Shown here one piece after another: positions 1 to 9,491 of a stretch of 64,000 nucleotides of DNA (the first letter of the stretch is position 1; each line of letters starts with the position of its first letter). A program made the translations under genes and the position numbers. The notes below the pieces were generated by a model. It saw nothing but the letters and a program-made list of their open reading frames with translations, had not been told where the DNA came from and searched no databases. The DNA comes from Bacteroides congonensis (lineage in GTDB: Bacteria; Bacteroidota; Bacteroidia; Bacteroidales; Bacteroidaceae): the NCBI RefSeq assembly GCF_900130125.1, contig NZ_FQXY01000011.1, positions 372,001 through 436,000 on the forward strand, in the 5' to 3' direction.

Positions 1-2074
1 TTTCCCATTTTAGATTAGGATTATAAAGCGTGGTGGTATGTTGCAACATGTTAGCCATTGATTCACCGAAGAAAGGAGCACGTGCAGAGTTGTCCGACAT
101 TGAGAAAGTAGTAGCCAATAATCCTGAGTTGATACGGTTATTACCGGCAGTACCGAAACTTAAACGGACTTTTAATGCGGAAAGCCAATCCTTGGCGTTT
201 TCCATGAATGCTTCGTCAGACAGACGCCAAGCCAAAGCTGCGGAAGGGAACATTCCCCATTGGTTACCTTTGGCGAACTTGCTGGAACCATCGGCACGCA
301 TGGTAACCGTCAGCAAGTATTTGTCCATCATGGTGTAATTGACACGTCCGAAGAAAGAGAGCATGTTTTCTTTCGCACCGATGGTTGATTGTGTAGGCAA
401 TGAAGTACCTGCCCCCATATTCGCTTTCATATCGTCAAATCCCATTGATGTGGGGAAAGATACAGAGACATTTTCTATGGAATTTTTCCAGCTGCTGCTT
501 ACTTCATGTCCAATCAGGACATTCATGCGGTCACGACCACCGAAGAGTTTCTTGTTTTCGTAAGTTAATGTGTTGGCATTTCTCCAGTTTTTGGAAGTCT
601 CTCTCAATAAGAAGGCTTGCGGACGTCCGTTATATCCATACTTGGAGTTGGATACGGCATCTGTGCCCCAATATTGTTCTGTATCATCATATCTCCATCC
701 ATAACCGAATTCTGAACGGAATGTGAAGTTTTTGAAGGGTTTCCAATTTAGACCGATATTATAATTCTGGTTGAATGTCTTGCGGTTCTTTTCTGTAGCC
801 AATAAGCGTTCTAGTGGTGTTGCGCTTGTTGCCGAGTTATTCTCTTCATCTTCCAGATCGCCGTTGCTTAAAGCGTCGACCGGTCGGAAAGTTATTGCAT
901 TTGCAACAATTGAGTTAGCGGCATTGCTTTCGTTTGTATCTGCTCCACCGCTTAATCCTTCAATAGAAGAGTAGCTGAAACGTGCATTGAAATCAAGCGT
1001 CATCCATTGGTTCAACTCAGCATTGATTTTAGCATTTACATTATCTTTGTTGAAGCCGGAACCAAGCATGATACTTTTTTCTTCATTGTGAGCATAACTT
1101 ACGCTATATTTAATCTGTTTGCTACCTCCGCTTACGTTTACATTATATTGTTGTTGGTTACCTGTACGTCCGAATATCTCGTCTTGTAAATCTTCTCCCG
1201 GGAAGGACTTCCAAAGATCCATATCTGCATAATTACCATAATTAGCAGTAGAACCAATTTCACGTTGATAAGCCACATAATCGTAAGGGCTTAAAACTTT
1301 AGTCATTTTAGCTACTTTTTTGAAACCAAAGGAAGCGTTAAAATCTACTTGTGTCTTACCTTCCTTACCACTTTTGGTAGTAACAATAATAACACCATTG
1401 GCACCGCGGGCACCGTAGATTGCAGTAGAAGATGCATCCTTCAGAACATCGATACTTTGAATTTCAGATGGAGCTATATCGCTAATGCTTGATACGGGAA
1501 ATCCGTCCACGATATAAAGTGGGGAATTGTCTTGTGATAAAGAACCGCCACCACGTACGCGAATCTTGACGTCTGCATCAGGAGAACCTTCTGTCGTTGT
1601 GATATTGACACCGGCAAGTTTACCGGTCAGTGCTTCAGTTGCACTGGATACTGGTACCACTGCTAAATCTTTAGAATTTACTGATGCTACAGAACCTGTC
1701 AAGTCTCTTTTGTTAACTGTGCCATAGCCGATAACAACTACTTCATCCAATGCTTGTGAGTCATCTTGCATGGTTACATTAACAGATTTTCTTCCTTGAA
1801 TAGCAATTTCTTGTGTTTTCATACCAATATATGAAATCACAAGCGTCTTTTTTCCATCGACTTTGATAGAAAAGTTACCATCTAAGTCTGTAATCGTACC
1901 ATTGGTCGTATTACCTTTTTCTACAACAGAGGCTCCTATAATAGGTTCTCCGTTGGTGTCTTTCACGTTACCTGTTACGGTAATCGTTTGCGCAGATACG
2001 CTGAGCGATATTGCCGAAAATAGTATTAGCAATAAGGAGCGCATGTTTTTCACTTTGTTAGACATACTTTGCAT
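1..2074 (-). CDS. SusC-like TonB-dependent receptor, 5' part (cut by window edge)
   Basis: Outer-membrane TonB-dependent importer of the SusC family, which moves oligosaccharides into the periplasm with a SusD partner. The reverse strand is open from an ATG at 2074 to the window edge, about 691 codons. It begins with a signal peptide (second possible ATG at 2044, MRSLLLILFSAISLSVSAQ). A carboxypeptidase-like beta-sandwich follows (TVTGNVKDTNGEPIIGASV), then the TonB-box region (DEVVVIGYGT) and the plug (GVNITTTEGSPDADVKIRVR, LKDASSTAIYGARGANGVI). The C-terminal barrel and any SusD lie left of the window, so the substrate cannot be inferred. It is divergent from the LiaF/LytTR pair and has its own -7 box at 2140-2147. 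Confidence 0.95.
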   Translation of the reverse strand, partial: MQSMSNKVKNMRSLLLILFSAISLSVSAQTITVTGNVKDTNGEPIIGASVVEKGNTTNGTITDLDGNFSIKVDGKKTLVISYIGMKTQEIAIQGRKSVNVTMQDDSQALDEVVVIGYGTVNKRDLTGSVASVNSKDLAVVPVSSATEALTGKLAGVNITTTEGSPDADVKIRVRGGGSLSQDNSPLYIVDGFPVSSISDIAPSEIQSIDVLKDASSTAIYGARGANGVIIVTTKSGKEGKTQVDFNASFGFKKVAKMTKVLSPYDYVAYQREIGSTANYGNYADMDLWKSFPGEDLQDEIFGRTGNQQQYNVNVSGGSKQIKYSVSYAHNEEKSIMLGSGFNKDNVNAKINAELNQWMTLDFNARFSYSSIEGLSGGADTNESNAANSIVANAITFRPVDALSNGDLEDEENNSATSATPLERLLATEKNRKTFNQNYNIGLNWKPFKNFTFRSEFGYGWRYDDTEQYWGTDAVSNSKYGYNGRPQAFLLRETSKNWRNANTLTYENKKLFGGRDRMNVLIGHEVSSSWKNSIENVSVSFPTSMGFDDMKANMGAGTSLPTQSTIGAKENMLSFFGRVNYTMMDKYLLTVTMRADGSSKFAKGNQWGMFPSAALAWRLSDEAFMENAKDWLSALKVRLSFGTAGNNRINSGLLATTFSMSDNSARAPFFGESMANMLQHTTTLYNPNLKWE

Positions 2075-2139
2075 GTTTATAAATTAATGGTTGTTGTTTA
2101 TTGTCTTTAATCTCTCTTAAGAGAGTTTATTCATCGCTA

Positions 2140-2147
2140 CAAAAGTA
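2140..2147 (-). promoter_or_regulatory. -7 promoter box of the SusC gene at 2074
   Basis: On the minus strand this reads TACTTTTG, an exact match to the Bacteroides -7 consensus TAnnTTTG, and gives an untranslated leader of roughly 60 nt. No clear -33 TTTG is seen, which is usual for activated SusC promoters. Confidence 0.5.
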
Positions 2148-2382
2148 TGATAATATGAATGTAGCCATGTGCAATATTTGTTTTTCACCTCGTATTTTTT
2201 GTTTTTAGTTTGCTACAAGGTGTAGGAATTAGCTTTGGAAGGTAATATTTGTGTTATGAAGCGCGGCAAATATACGAATCCGGGGTTTATAAATTGACTT
2301 TTTCATCGGTTTTTATCCGGCATTCACCGGATTTTAAACCGTAAATCGACAGAAAAGCCTGTAGAAGCACAAAGAAATGGCG

Positions 2383-2390
2383 TATCTTTG
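2383..2390 (+). promoter_or_regulatory. -7 promoter box for the LiaF-like/LytTR operon
   Basis: TATCTTTG matches TAnnTTTG exactly and lies 28 bp before the ATG at 2419. Confidence 0.5.
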
Positions 2391-2418
2391 AACCATCAAT
2401 CAATTAAATATAAAGACG

Positions 2419-3219
2419 ATGGAAGAGAAACAAACATTTTCACCTGCGGGCAGAGGCTTTTCCGGCAAGATTCTGATAGCTTCGCTTTTTATTATTTCCG
2501 GGGTTTTGTTGTTCGCCCGCAATATGGGATGGATTACTACTGAAGTATTCGATATGATCGTATCCTGGCATTCACTCCTTATTATAATAGGTGTCTATTC
2601 AATGATTCGTCGTCATTTCATCGGTGGAATCGTACTTTTTTTAATAGGTGTCTATTTTTTGATAGGCGGACTTTCATGGTTACCGGAGAATTCACAGGCA
2701 ATGGTATGGCCTTTCGCATTGATTATAGCAGGTATTCTGTTTTTCTTCAAACCTGGTAGGGACAAGAAGGCGAAATGGGCGCGCCGGCATGCAATGGAGC
2801 ATCGGCAGAAATGGATGGAAATGCATCAGGGCAGACCCGGCATGAACTTTGGAAATGAACAACAGCAGCAGTCCGATTCGGTCGACGGTTTTTTACATTC
2901 GGAGAATGTTTGGGGGGCTGCACGCCACGTCGTCCTTGATGAACTGTTCAAAGGGGCCGAAGTCCGTACTTCATTCGGCGGGACGACTATTGATTTGCGC
3001 CATACCCATATTGCATCGGGAGAAACCTATATCGACGTGGATTGTAACTGGGGCGGAATCGAGATATATGCCCCTTCCGACTGGAAAATCGTATTTAAAT
3101 GTAACGCCTTCTTTGGTGGGTGTGATGACAAGCGTTGGCCGAACGGGGATGTTAACCAGGACAGTGTATTAGTAATTCGGGGCAAGATCTCTTTCGGCGG
3201 TCTGGAAGTGAAAGGTTAG
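2419..3219 (+). CDS. LiaF-like membrane protein (cell-envelope stress response family)
   Basis: 266 aa. The N-terminal half has about four hydrophobic helices (around residues 18-105), beginning with the LiaF transmembrane-type stretch (ILIASLFIISGVLLFARNMGW). A basic, His/Met-rich and Gln-rich linker follows (about 112-150). The C-terminal half is a beta-rich cytoplasmic domain with the repeating SFGG/FFGG turns typical of LiaF-like C-terminal domains (RTSFGGTTIDLRH, NAFFGGCDD, ISFGGLEVKG). In Firmicutes LiaF restrains a cell-envelope stress sensor; here no histidine kinase is adjacent. The next gene is a LytTR regulator 3 bp downstream, so the two probably act as a pair. The family call is good; the physiological signal is unknown. 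Confidence 0.8.
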   Translation: MEEKQTFSPAGRGFSGKILIASLFIISGVLLFARNMGWITTEVFDMIVSWHSLLIIIGVYSMIRRHFIGGIVLFLIGVYFLIGGLSWLPENSQAMVWPFALIIAGILFFFKPGRDKKAKWARRHAMEHRQKWMEMHQGRPGMNFGNEQQQQSDSVDGFLHSENVWGAARHVVLDELFKGAEVRTSFGGTTIDLRHTHIASGETYIDVDCNWGGIEIYAPSDWKIVFKCNAFFGGCDDKRWPNGDVNQDSVLVIRGKISFGGLEVKG

Positions 3220-3222
3220 CCT

Positions 3223-4035
3223 ATGAAAGCACATCCGATTATAGATTATCCTTTTCGCTGGATTCCGATGCTGGTGCTGGCGTTGGTTCTGGTTACATGT
3301 CAGGTTGCCTTGGTGTGTGGATACACAGGAACCGGCTATATTCCCGCTTTGGTAGACGGAATAGCAACGATTGCTTGGTTGGCGGCCATTGCTTACCTGG
3401 CGTGGTTTGTCGTCGGACTTGTTTCGCTGTTCCAGACGGATGTCATTATGATACTGGTCGGAATCCTGCTTTGGCTGGCAGGTAGTTTTATGGTATGTGA
3501 CATTATGGAGCGGATTGCAGGAGTATCTTATATCTCTTTCGTCCAAACGAAACCTTTCCGGTTATTATTCGGACTACCGGTTCTGATTGCGGTCACTCTT
3601 TGGTATCGCCTGATTGTAGCCAAAGAAGAAGCCTTGAACCGGGAACTCGAAAAGGAACTGATTGTACATCAGGTGACCGAACAGCAAGCTGAACCGCCAG
3701 TCGAATTAATCGACCGCATTACAGTAAAAGACGGTTCACGTATTCATTTGGTCAAGTCCGATGAGTTAATCTACATACAAGCATGCGGGGATTATGTGAT
3801 GTTGATAACCCCATCCGGTGAATATCTGAAAGAACAGACGATGAAGTATTTTGAAACACACCTGTCTCCGGATACATTCGTCCGCGTGCATCGTTCTACG
3901 ATTGTCAATGTGACGCAAATATCACGGGTTGAATTATTCGGGAAAGAAACCTATCAGTTATTACTGAAAAACGGCGTGAAATTGCGGGTGAGCCTTTCCG
4001 GTTACCGGTTGTTGAAAGAACGGTTGGGATTATAA
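3223..4035 (+). CDS. membrane-anchored LytTR-family transcriptional regulator
   Basis: 270 aa. Residues about 8-135 contain four hydrophobic segments (FRWIPMLVLALVLVTCQVAL, then LAAIAYLAWFVVGLVSLF and others). Residues about 160-270 form a LytTR DNA-binding domain, with the characteristic FVRVHRSTIVNV motif and IYIQACGDYVMLIT at its start. LytTR domains bind DNA through beta-strands and usually follow a receiver domain. Here the receiver is replaced by a membrane domain, so this is a one-component design. It starts 3 bp after the LiaF-like gene, implying translational coupling and a shared function in envelope sensing. Two hairpins follow the stop codon. Confidence 0.88.
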   Translation: MKAHPIIDYPFRWIPMLVLALVLVTCQVALVCGYTGTGYIPALVDGIATIAWLAAIAYLAWFVVGLVSLFQTDVIMILVGILLWLAGSFMVCDIMERIAGVSYISFVQTKPFRLLFGLPVLIAVTLWYRLIVAKEEALNRELEKELIVHQVTEQQAEPPVELIDRITVKDGSRIHLVKSDELIYIQACGDYVMLITPSGEYLKEQTMKYFETHLSPDTFVRVHRSTIVNVTQISRVELFGKETYQLLLKNGVKLRVSLSGYRLLKERLGL

Positions 4036-4073
4036 AGGATACAGGTGAATTAAGAAAAGTAACCCGATAACTT

Positions 4074-4095
4074 ACCGTTCAAAACGGTGATTTTT
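4074..4095 (+). terminator. small hairpin after LytTR gene
   Basis: ACCGTT CAA AACGGT forms a 6-bp stem with a 3-nt loop, followed by GATTTTT. This is probably the first of two tandem terminators. Confidence 0.5.
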
Positions 4096-4096
4096 G

Positions 4097-4150
4097 ATGA
4101 TGTGCCCTTTCTATGTTTTATGATAACATAGGAAGGGCACATCATTTTTA
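4097..4150. terminator. strong intrinsic terminator
   Basis: A 21-bp stem with a single G-T pair: left arm 4097-4117 begins ATGATGTGCCC, right arm 4125-4144 ends GGGCACATCAT. The loop is 7 nt and a T-rich tail follows (TTTTTA). It separates the LiaF/LytTR operon from the pectin operon. Confidence 0.85.
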
Positions 4151-4284
4151 CACTTCTGTGCGGATGAGGAGTATTATTTGCGCCAAGTCCGTTTTTTACT
4201 CCTTTTCTACTAAATCTTACTCTTTCGTTTCCATTTGTTTTCTCAATTTTGCACTGTCGAAAGACCAATGTGTTAACTAATGAT

Positions 4285-4292
4285 TATCTTTA
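4285..4292 (+). promoter_or_regulatory. probable -7 box of the pectin operon
   Basis: TATCTTTA is one mismatch from TAnnTTTG and sits 20 bp before the ATG at 4313. It is the only promoter-like element found ahead of the nine-gene operon. It also argues that translation starts at 4313 rather than at the upstream in-frame ATG at 4280. Confidence 0.4.
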
Positions 4293-4312
4293 AACTATAT
4301 AAACTAATATTT

Positions 4313-5203
4313 ATGAAACATCTATCAAGTCTATTTCTTCTGTTGTTTCTCTTTTGCTGCTCTTGTACACAGCAGATGGATGATGAATGGGAACCGGATG
4401 AACAACTTCCCAATGCGCCCGAGATGCATCCTGTCGGACTCTCTTTCAGCAGGGCGAGTCTTGAAACCTTTGCCGGACAGGGAATTTCCGAAATCGGCAT
4501 TTATGTATATCTGACAGACTCCATGGTTTATGGAAAGAACCTGCCTTTAGGTAACGGGAACTTGAAAGTAGACCTGCCTTTGGGAGAGAACCTGCAAACT
4601 TTCGTTGTGGCGAACGCTGCGCGTCTGGTAGATACGGACAGTCTTTCCAAGGTAGTGGTTTATCAGGATGTATTTGCTCAAAAACCGGTATATATTTCGG
4701 ATGTCGTGGGATTTACTTCTGATAAGTCGGTCAGCTCGCTCAATATAGAGTTGAAGCGCTTGGTGGGACAGGCAGTGTTCCAACCTAAGGAGACGGAAGA
4801 AGAACTGAATGCAATCACCCGTTTTGACCGGTTGGATGTCACCTTTACGAATGTGGCAGTGGGGTATAAAGTGAAAAGTAAAGAATGTATAGTAGAAGAT
4901 GTGACCTTCTCCACTAGTCTTTCTACCGGCTTTACCGCTTCGGTCTACTCGTTCCCGACAATAAACGGCAGTTCCAGGACATCAGTGGATGTGGTCTACC
5001 TGAAAGGGGGCGAAGAGGTGAACCGTATAATCAGCCCTCTTGATACAGGCATAGGCTTCGAACCTTCCAAACGTTCTACCGTACACATGAAGATTACGGA
5101 TGAAAATTACCTGGACAAACCCTGGCCGTCAGTGCGTGCGGTTACATATAAAGAAAAAGGTGTGCCGGTTCAACCGTTTACATTAGAAGTTTCAGAATTT
5201 TAA
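4313..5203 (+). CDS. FimB/Mfa2-like lipoprotein, first gene of pectin operon
   Basis: 296 aa from ATG 4313; an in-frame ATG at 4280 would put 11 residues before the signal peptide and precede the -7 box. The N-terminus is a lipoprotein signal (MKHLSSLFLLLFLFCCSC) with the Cys at residue 18. The body is beta-rich without recognisable catalytic motifs. It resembles the Mfa2/FimB family of anchoring fimbrial lipoproteins (EIGIYVYLTDS near the N-terminus, a VQPFTLEVSEF C-terminus). In a carbohydrate operon it is more likely a surface glycan-binding or scaffold protein than a real fimbrial anchor. Placement in the family is moderate; the binding role is inferred only from position. It is followed after 13 bp by the next gene. 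Confidence 0.6.
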   Translation: MKHLSSLFLLLFLFCCSCTQQMDDEWEPDEQLPNAPEMHPVGLSFSRASLETFAGQGISEIGIYVYLTDSMVYGKNLPLGNGNLKVDLPLGENLQTFVVANAARLVDTDSLSKVVVYQDVFAQKPVYISDVVGFTSDKSVSSLNIELKRLVGQAVFQPKETEEELNAITRFDRLDVTFTNVAVGYKVKSKECIVEDVTFSTSLSTGFTASVYSFPTINGSSRTSVDVVYLKGGEEVNRIISPLDTGIGFEPSKRSTVHMKITDENYLDKPWPSVRAVTYKEKGVPVQPFTLEVSEF

Positions 5204-5216
5204 AAACAGGAGTTTT

Positions 5217-7022
5217 ATGAAAAGTATATTCTATTCACTGGCGGGACTGATACTCCTGTCGGGAACCATTGCCTGTTCTGAAGAAGAACGATATGCCACC
5301 TCGGTAGTAAAAGATATAGAGTTGTTCCTGGATGATGAACCGTGGTCGGTGAACACGGGCTCGTCCAACAAACCTCTGTTTATCTATGCGTCCGATGGTG
5401 AATATGTGGCTAATTATTCATCGCTTTACCGCTTCCAGTTGGCTGACGGAAGCTATAATATCATTTCTACCACGCAGTCCGATTCTATCCCTGCTCCGAA
5501 GAATCTGAATGATATTGTGATCAATCAAGATCCGGCGGGCAAAACAAAGTATGCCATTTCGGCACCGGTGACGTATAAGTCTCCCTTTAACGAACCGCTT
5601 AGCATACGTATGTATAGCCGTACAGGGGTGCTTCGCCTGAAATCCACCGACCGTAAATCCGATAAGAGCTATTCAAAATTACGTGCGGTAATATCTTCAC
5701 CTGTCTCAGGCTTCAGGCTCTCGGATGCTACTTTCGTAAAAGCTCCGACAGAAGTGCAACGTGAGAAAGAGACTGCTACCGGTGGCGTGAACTACACTGA
5801 CGACCTTGTATTGTTTGAAACGCAGAGCGGAAATGAAAAAGTATCCGTACGTATCGACTATCTGGACAAGAACAATACGGTGATACAATCTAAAGCTATT
5901 GACGGGGCATTCTCCATTTTGCCTGATGATACCGTACAAGTGGCGTTTGCGTTGAACAATGTAGACGAACCGATAATACAGGACTACACTGTGACCATTG
6001 CGTCGGAAGGATGGAATGAAGAAGACATCAACCCCGAAGCTCCGATGAGAATCCCCGACGGATACAGATACGTTAGTCCGGAAGAAAACCTTGAATCTAT
6101 CTGTAAGTCGATGTTGGCAGATGCTTCGGTGAACGAGGTGAAACTCTTCCTGAAAGCCGGCGCGACCTACAAATTAGGTACACAGACCGAAATTCCGAAA
6201 GCTCTCTATATCATGGGACAGACACCGGGTGACGGCGAAGAACCGGCATATATGGAAATGGGTAACATGAGTATCAACTGCCCTGATGCCATTATTGAAG
6301 CTTTCCACTTCGAGAACCTGAAAATAAAAGTGACAACTTCCGACTTCTTCAAGTTTAAGAACCAGGCTTTCCATGTATCCACTATTTCATGGAAGAATTG
6401 TGAGATAAGCGACTTGGGACGTACAATGTGGTATCAAGAAGTGGATGCCCCCCAGAAGCAGGTGGTTGATAATATTGTGATTGAAAATTGTCGGTTCTTC
6501 GGCTTGAATTCTAGCAAGAGCGGTATGTTCGGTCTTTCTACCAAACAAGATGCTCCGGTGCATAACTTCGTGTTCAGAAATTCCACGTTCCATGCCAATG
6601 ATTTGTCAAGAGCCTTGATAACCGGTTTGGGCAGTATGACCGGAGAACTGGGTGTGACGGTAGAGAACTGTACATTCGTAAGTATGGCTCCTGCTGCGAT
6701 GACCTTCTTCGACTTGAATCCGAAGAATACGTCCTCATTCAACTTGGTTGTCCGCAATAACCTTTTCAGCGGTGTTTGTGAAGCCGATAAGGGAACCCTG
6801 TTCACAACAAGAAATATTACAACCAAGACTATCGAAAATAACTATCGCACCAATGGATTTGTGGTAACTAACTGGGGAGTTGATGTCTCGGAGATACCGG
6901 TAGAAACCGTCCTTCCGATGGAAACACTCTTCAAGAATGTGGCAGACAGAGATTTTACCATTACCGATACAAACTCTGAAGTATATACAAACAGAATCGG
7001 TGATTCGCACTGGATAAAGTAA
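5217..7022 (+). CDS. beta-helix surface lipoprotein of DUF4957/DUF5123 type
   Basis: 601 aa with a lipoprotein signal (LAGLILLSGTIACSEEE). Residues about 25-270 are a beta-sandwich-like region without clear family signature. Residues about 300-600 look like a right-handed parallel beta-helix: repeated short strands with Asn/Cys/Phe ladders (VIENCRFFG, FVFRNSTFH, VTVENCTFV, LVVRNNLFSG). The protein ends LFKNVADRDFTI...RIGDSHWIK. The same C-terminal signature (LF-DP-NG-IK-GD-RW) occurs in the proteins at 14654-16306 and 16369-18222. Such proteins occur in pectin loci and are probably non-catalytic pectin binders; no PL or GH catalytic triad is seen. Confidence 0.65.
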   Translation: MKSIFYSLAGLILLSGTIACSEEERYATSVVKDIELFLDDEPWSVNTGSSNKPLFIYASDGEYVANYSSLYRFQLADGSYNIISTTQSDSIPAPKNLNDIVINQDPAGKTKYAISAPVTYKSPFNEPLSIRMYSRTGVLRLKSTDRKSDKSYSKLRAVISSPVSGFRLSDATFVKAPTEVQREKETATGGVNYTDDLVLFETQSGNEKVSVRIDYLDKNNTVIQSKAIDGAFSILPDDTVQVAFALNNVDEPIIQDYTVTIASEGWNEEDINPEAPMRIPDGYRYVSPEENLESICKSMLADASVNEVKLFLKAGATYKLGTQTEIPKALYIMGQTPGDGEEPAYMEMGNMSINCPDAIIEAFHFENLKIKVTTSDFFKFKNQAFHVSTISWKNCEISDLGRTMWYQEVDAPQKQVVDNIVIENCRFFGLNSSKSGMFGLSTKQDAPVHNFVFRNSTFHANDLSRALITGLGSMTGELGVTVENCTFVSMAPAAMTFFDLNPKNTSSFNLVVRNNLFSGVCEADKGTLFTTRNITTKTIENNYRTNGFVVTNWGVDVSEIPVETVLPMETLFKNVADRDFTITDTNSEVYTNRIGDSHWIK

Positions 7023-7056
7023 TCAATAGAGTATTAATAATATAAAGATACAAGAC

Positions 7057-9450
7057 ATGAGATATTTTCTATTCATACTGTTGGCAGGACTGTTCAGCGC
7101 ATGTAGTGCGGATGACGATTCCAATGCAGCCGCAACTGCCGCCAAACTGGAAGTGTCGAAAAACGAGGTGAAGCTGAGCAATGTGAACGGCTCGTTCACC
7201 ATCAACATAACGGCTACCTCTGAATGGACTGCCGAGGTGACCTCGACAGGTGGCTGGTTGAGTATATCCAAAAACTCGGGAGAGGGCAATGGCGACCTTC
7301 GCCTGTTCTTCACCGAGAATACGGACGGTCCCAAGCGTACGGGTACGGTCAAAGTTTCAATGACGGGCGCAGGCTCTACATTGGAACAGGAGATTAGCGT
7401 TGAGCAACTCGGTGCCGACCCCGATATTCTGTTTGATTGTTCATCAGCTCCCTTGCCGTTCAGGGAAGGTACATTTGTCTGCAAAGTAGTGGCAAACGTG
7501 GAATGGGATGTGGATATAGCAGAAGAATACAACTGGATTAAGTTGAAAGAAACAACACCAAGAACCCGTAGCTTTGCTACTGATGAAGTAACATTCACCG
7601 TAGACGCCAATGCGAATCAGGAAGACAGGACAGCTATTCTGGCATTCAATTCCGTAGGCAGCTACACCTTGCAACGCATCTTGAAAGTGACACAGGACGG
7701 AGTAAGCGGTAAGGTAACCATAGAACAGGACGAGTATATCCTTCCTTATAAATTCCGTACATTGGTTATATCGGCTCCGCAAGGAGAAAATCCGGTAGAT
7801 TACGATGCTTCCATATCCGAAACATGGATTACACAGGACAGGAGAAACTCTACTGCCGACGAGGTGGTACTGAATATCGAAGATAACAGTAACAGCCCGT
7901 TGCCGCGTACGGCGACAGTCAAGATATTGGATAAGACACTTACCATTTTCCAATACGGCAGACCCGATACAAGCATCGGTGATGACACTTCTGCTTCTAT
8001 CCTTGCTTTTCCGGGTGCTGAGGGCGGCGGACGTTTTACTACCGGCGGTCGTGGCGGCGAAATCTATCATGTGACAACGCTGGCAGACTATAACAAAAAC
8101 GAAACTCCTATAGAGGGAAGCTTACGTTACGGAATCGAAAAATCCAACCAACCGCGTACGATTGTCTTTGACGTATCCGGTATCATCGAACTGAAAAGAG
8201 GTCTGTATCTGAACGAGTATCCCAATCTGAGCATTATCGGACAGACAGCGCCGGGTGACGGTATCACCTTGAAGAACTATAACTTCACCTTCAATCTCTC
8301 TAAAGATCCGGCCATAGGTGCAGGCTCCAGTCTGAATGCCGTTGTCCGCTTCCTACGCTGCCGTCCGGGCGACCAGTTTGCCGATTATGGTGAAGACGCT
8401 ATCGGCGGGCGTTACTTCAAAGATGCCATTATCGACCACGTTACGGCAGGATGGAGTGTGGACGAGACGTTGACTTTCTATGGTGTGCGGAACTTCACGG
8501 CACAATGGTGTATTGCTTCCGAAAGCATGAACCTGTCCAATCACGCCAAGGGCGCCCACGGTTACGGAGCCATGTTTAGCGGTGACAACGCATCGTTCCA
8601 CCATATATTACTGGCACACCACGGTAGTCGGTGTCCGCGTATCTCCGACTTGTCCGCTCCCGGCACACAAGAATCTTACGACTTTACCGGATATTTCGAT
8701 GTGCGGAACAACGTCTATTATAATTGGAGTGGAAGGGGACAAGGCAGTTACGGCGGAAAGTATGCGTCTTTCAACCTTACCAACTGCTATTACAAACCGG
8801 GGCCTGCCACCGGAACCAACAACCGCTCTTACCGGATTCTTTCGAGCGACCCTACTGCCAGAGCCTACATTAACGGCAACTATGTAGCGGGTAACTCTGA
8901 TGCAACCACCGATAACTGGACAAAAGGTGTCTGGGAACAATTTGACTCTTCACTGGGTAATGTTCCCGATGCTGACAAGCAGGCCATGAAGATGGCGGAC
9001 TATCAGCCTTACAGCAAAGTGACCAGTCATACAGCCGCACAGGCTTATGACAAAGTACTTGAATACGCCGGAGCCTCTCTGCGCAGGGACTTGATAGACC
9101 AGCGTGTAGTCCGCGAAGTAAGGGAAGGTACCTATACGCATATCGGTTCCAAACCTGAAGAGGACGGCAAGGACAAACAGCCCGGAATCATTGATACCGT
9201 ATCGGATACCGAAGGTTATATTTCCGTGAAATCATTGACACCTTGGCCTGATACGGACGGTGACGGTATTCCCGATATTTGGGAAGAGGCTTACGGCCTG
9301 AACCCCAACGACCCGAATGACGCATGGCAGATAAATTCCTCGGTCGACCCTAACGGACGCTATCCGAACATCGAAGTTTATTTCCACAACCTGGTACAGC
9401 ACATCATCTACTATCAGAACCAGGGCGGTGTAGTAATGGAAAAGAAATAA
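7057..9450 (+). CDS. BACON-domain PL1 pectate lyase lipoprotein
   Basis: 797 aa. A lipoprotein signal (LLAGLFSACSADDD) puts it on the cell envelope, probably the surface. Three tandem BACON-like Ig domains follow (about residues 30-120, 125-220, 222-305), with the typical SEWTAEVTSTGGWLSISKNS pattern. The catalytic PL1 beta-helix begins at AFPGAEGGGRFTTGGRGG, about residue 315, and includes SLRYGIEKSNQPRTIVFDVSG, IIDHVTAGWSVDETLTFYG and HHGSRCPRISD. The C-terminus has an Asp-rich calcium-type loop, DTDGDGIPDIWE, often found at the end of these lyases. It would cleave de-esterified homogalacturonan by calcium-dependent beta-elimination. It sits 34 bp after the beta-helix lipoprotein and 41 bp before SusC. 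Confidence 0.93.
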   Translation: MRYFLFILLAGLFSACSADDDSNAAATAAKLEVSKNEVKLSNVNGSFTINITATSEWTAEVTSTGGWLSISKNSGEGNGDLRLFFTENTDGPKRTGTVKVSMTGAGSTLEQEISVEQLGADPDILFDCSSAPLPFREGTFVCKVVANVEWDVDIAEEYNWIKLKETTPRTRSFATDEVTFTVDANANQEDRTAILAFNSVGSYTLQRILKVTQDGVSGKVTIEQDEYILPYKFRTLVISAPQGENPVDYDASISETWITQDRRNSTADEVVLNIEDNSNSPLPRTATVKILDKTLTIFQYGRPDTSIGDDTSASILAFPGAEGGGRFTTGGRGGEIYHVTTLADYNKNETPIEGSLRYGIEKSNQPRTIVFDVSGIIELKRGLYLNEYPNLSIIGQTAPGDGITLKNYNFTFNLSKDPAIGAGSSLNAVVRFLRCRPGDQFADYGEDAIGGRYFKDAIIDHVTAGWSVDETLTFYGVRNFTAQWCIASESMNLSNHAKGAHGYGAMFSGDNASFHHILLAHHGSRCPRISDLSAPGTQESYDFTGYFDVRNNVYYNWSGRGQGSYGGKYASFNLTNCYYKPGPATGTNNRSYRILSSDPTARAYINGNYVAGNSDATTDNWTKGVWEQFDSSLGNVPDADKQAMKMADYQPYSKVTSHTAAQAYDKVLEYAGASLRRDLIDQRVVREVREGTYTHIGSKPEEDGKDKQPGIIDTVSDTEGYISVKSLTPWPDTDGDGIPDIWEEAYGLNPNDPNDAWQINSSVDPNGRYPNIEVYFHNLVQHIIYYQNQGGVVMEKK

Positions 9451-9491
9451 ACCTGTGGAGCAAATAAATCTATTTATAATAAAAGCATAGA

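Larger units (their letters stand above)
2075..2418. other. divergent intergenic region (SusC / LiaF-like)
   Basis: 344 bp without a gene. It contains the minus-strand -7 box at 2140-2147 and the plus-strand -7 box at 2383-2390. The remainder is AT-rich and shows no repeat or hairpin that I would call. Confidence 0.5.
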
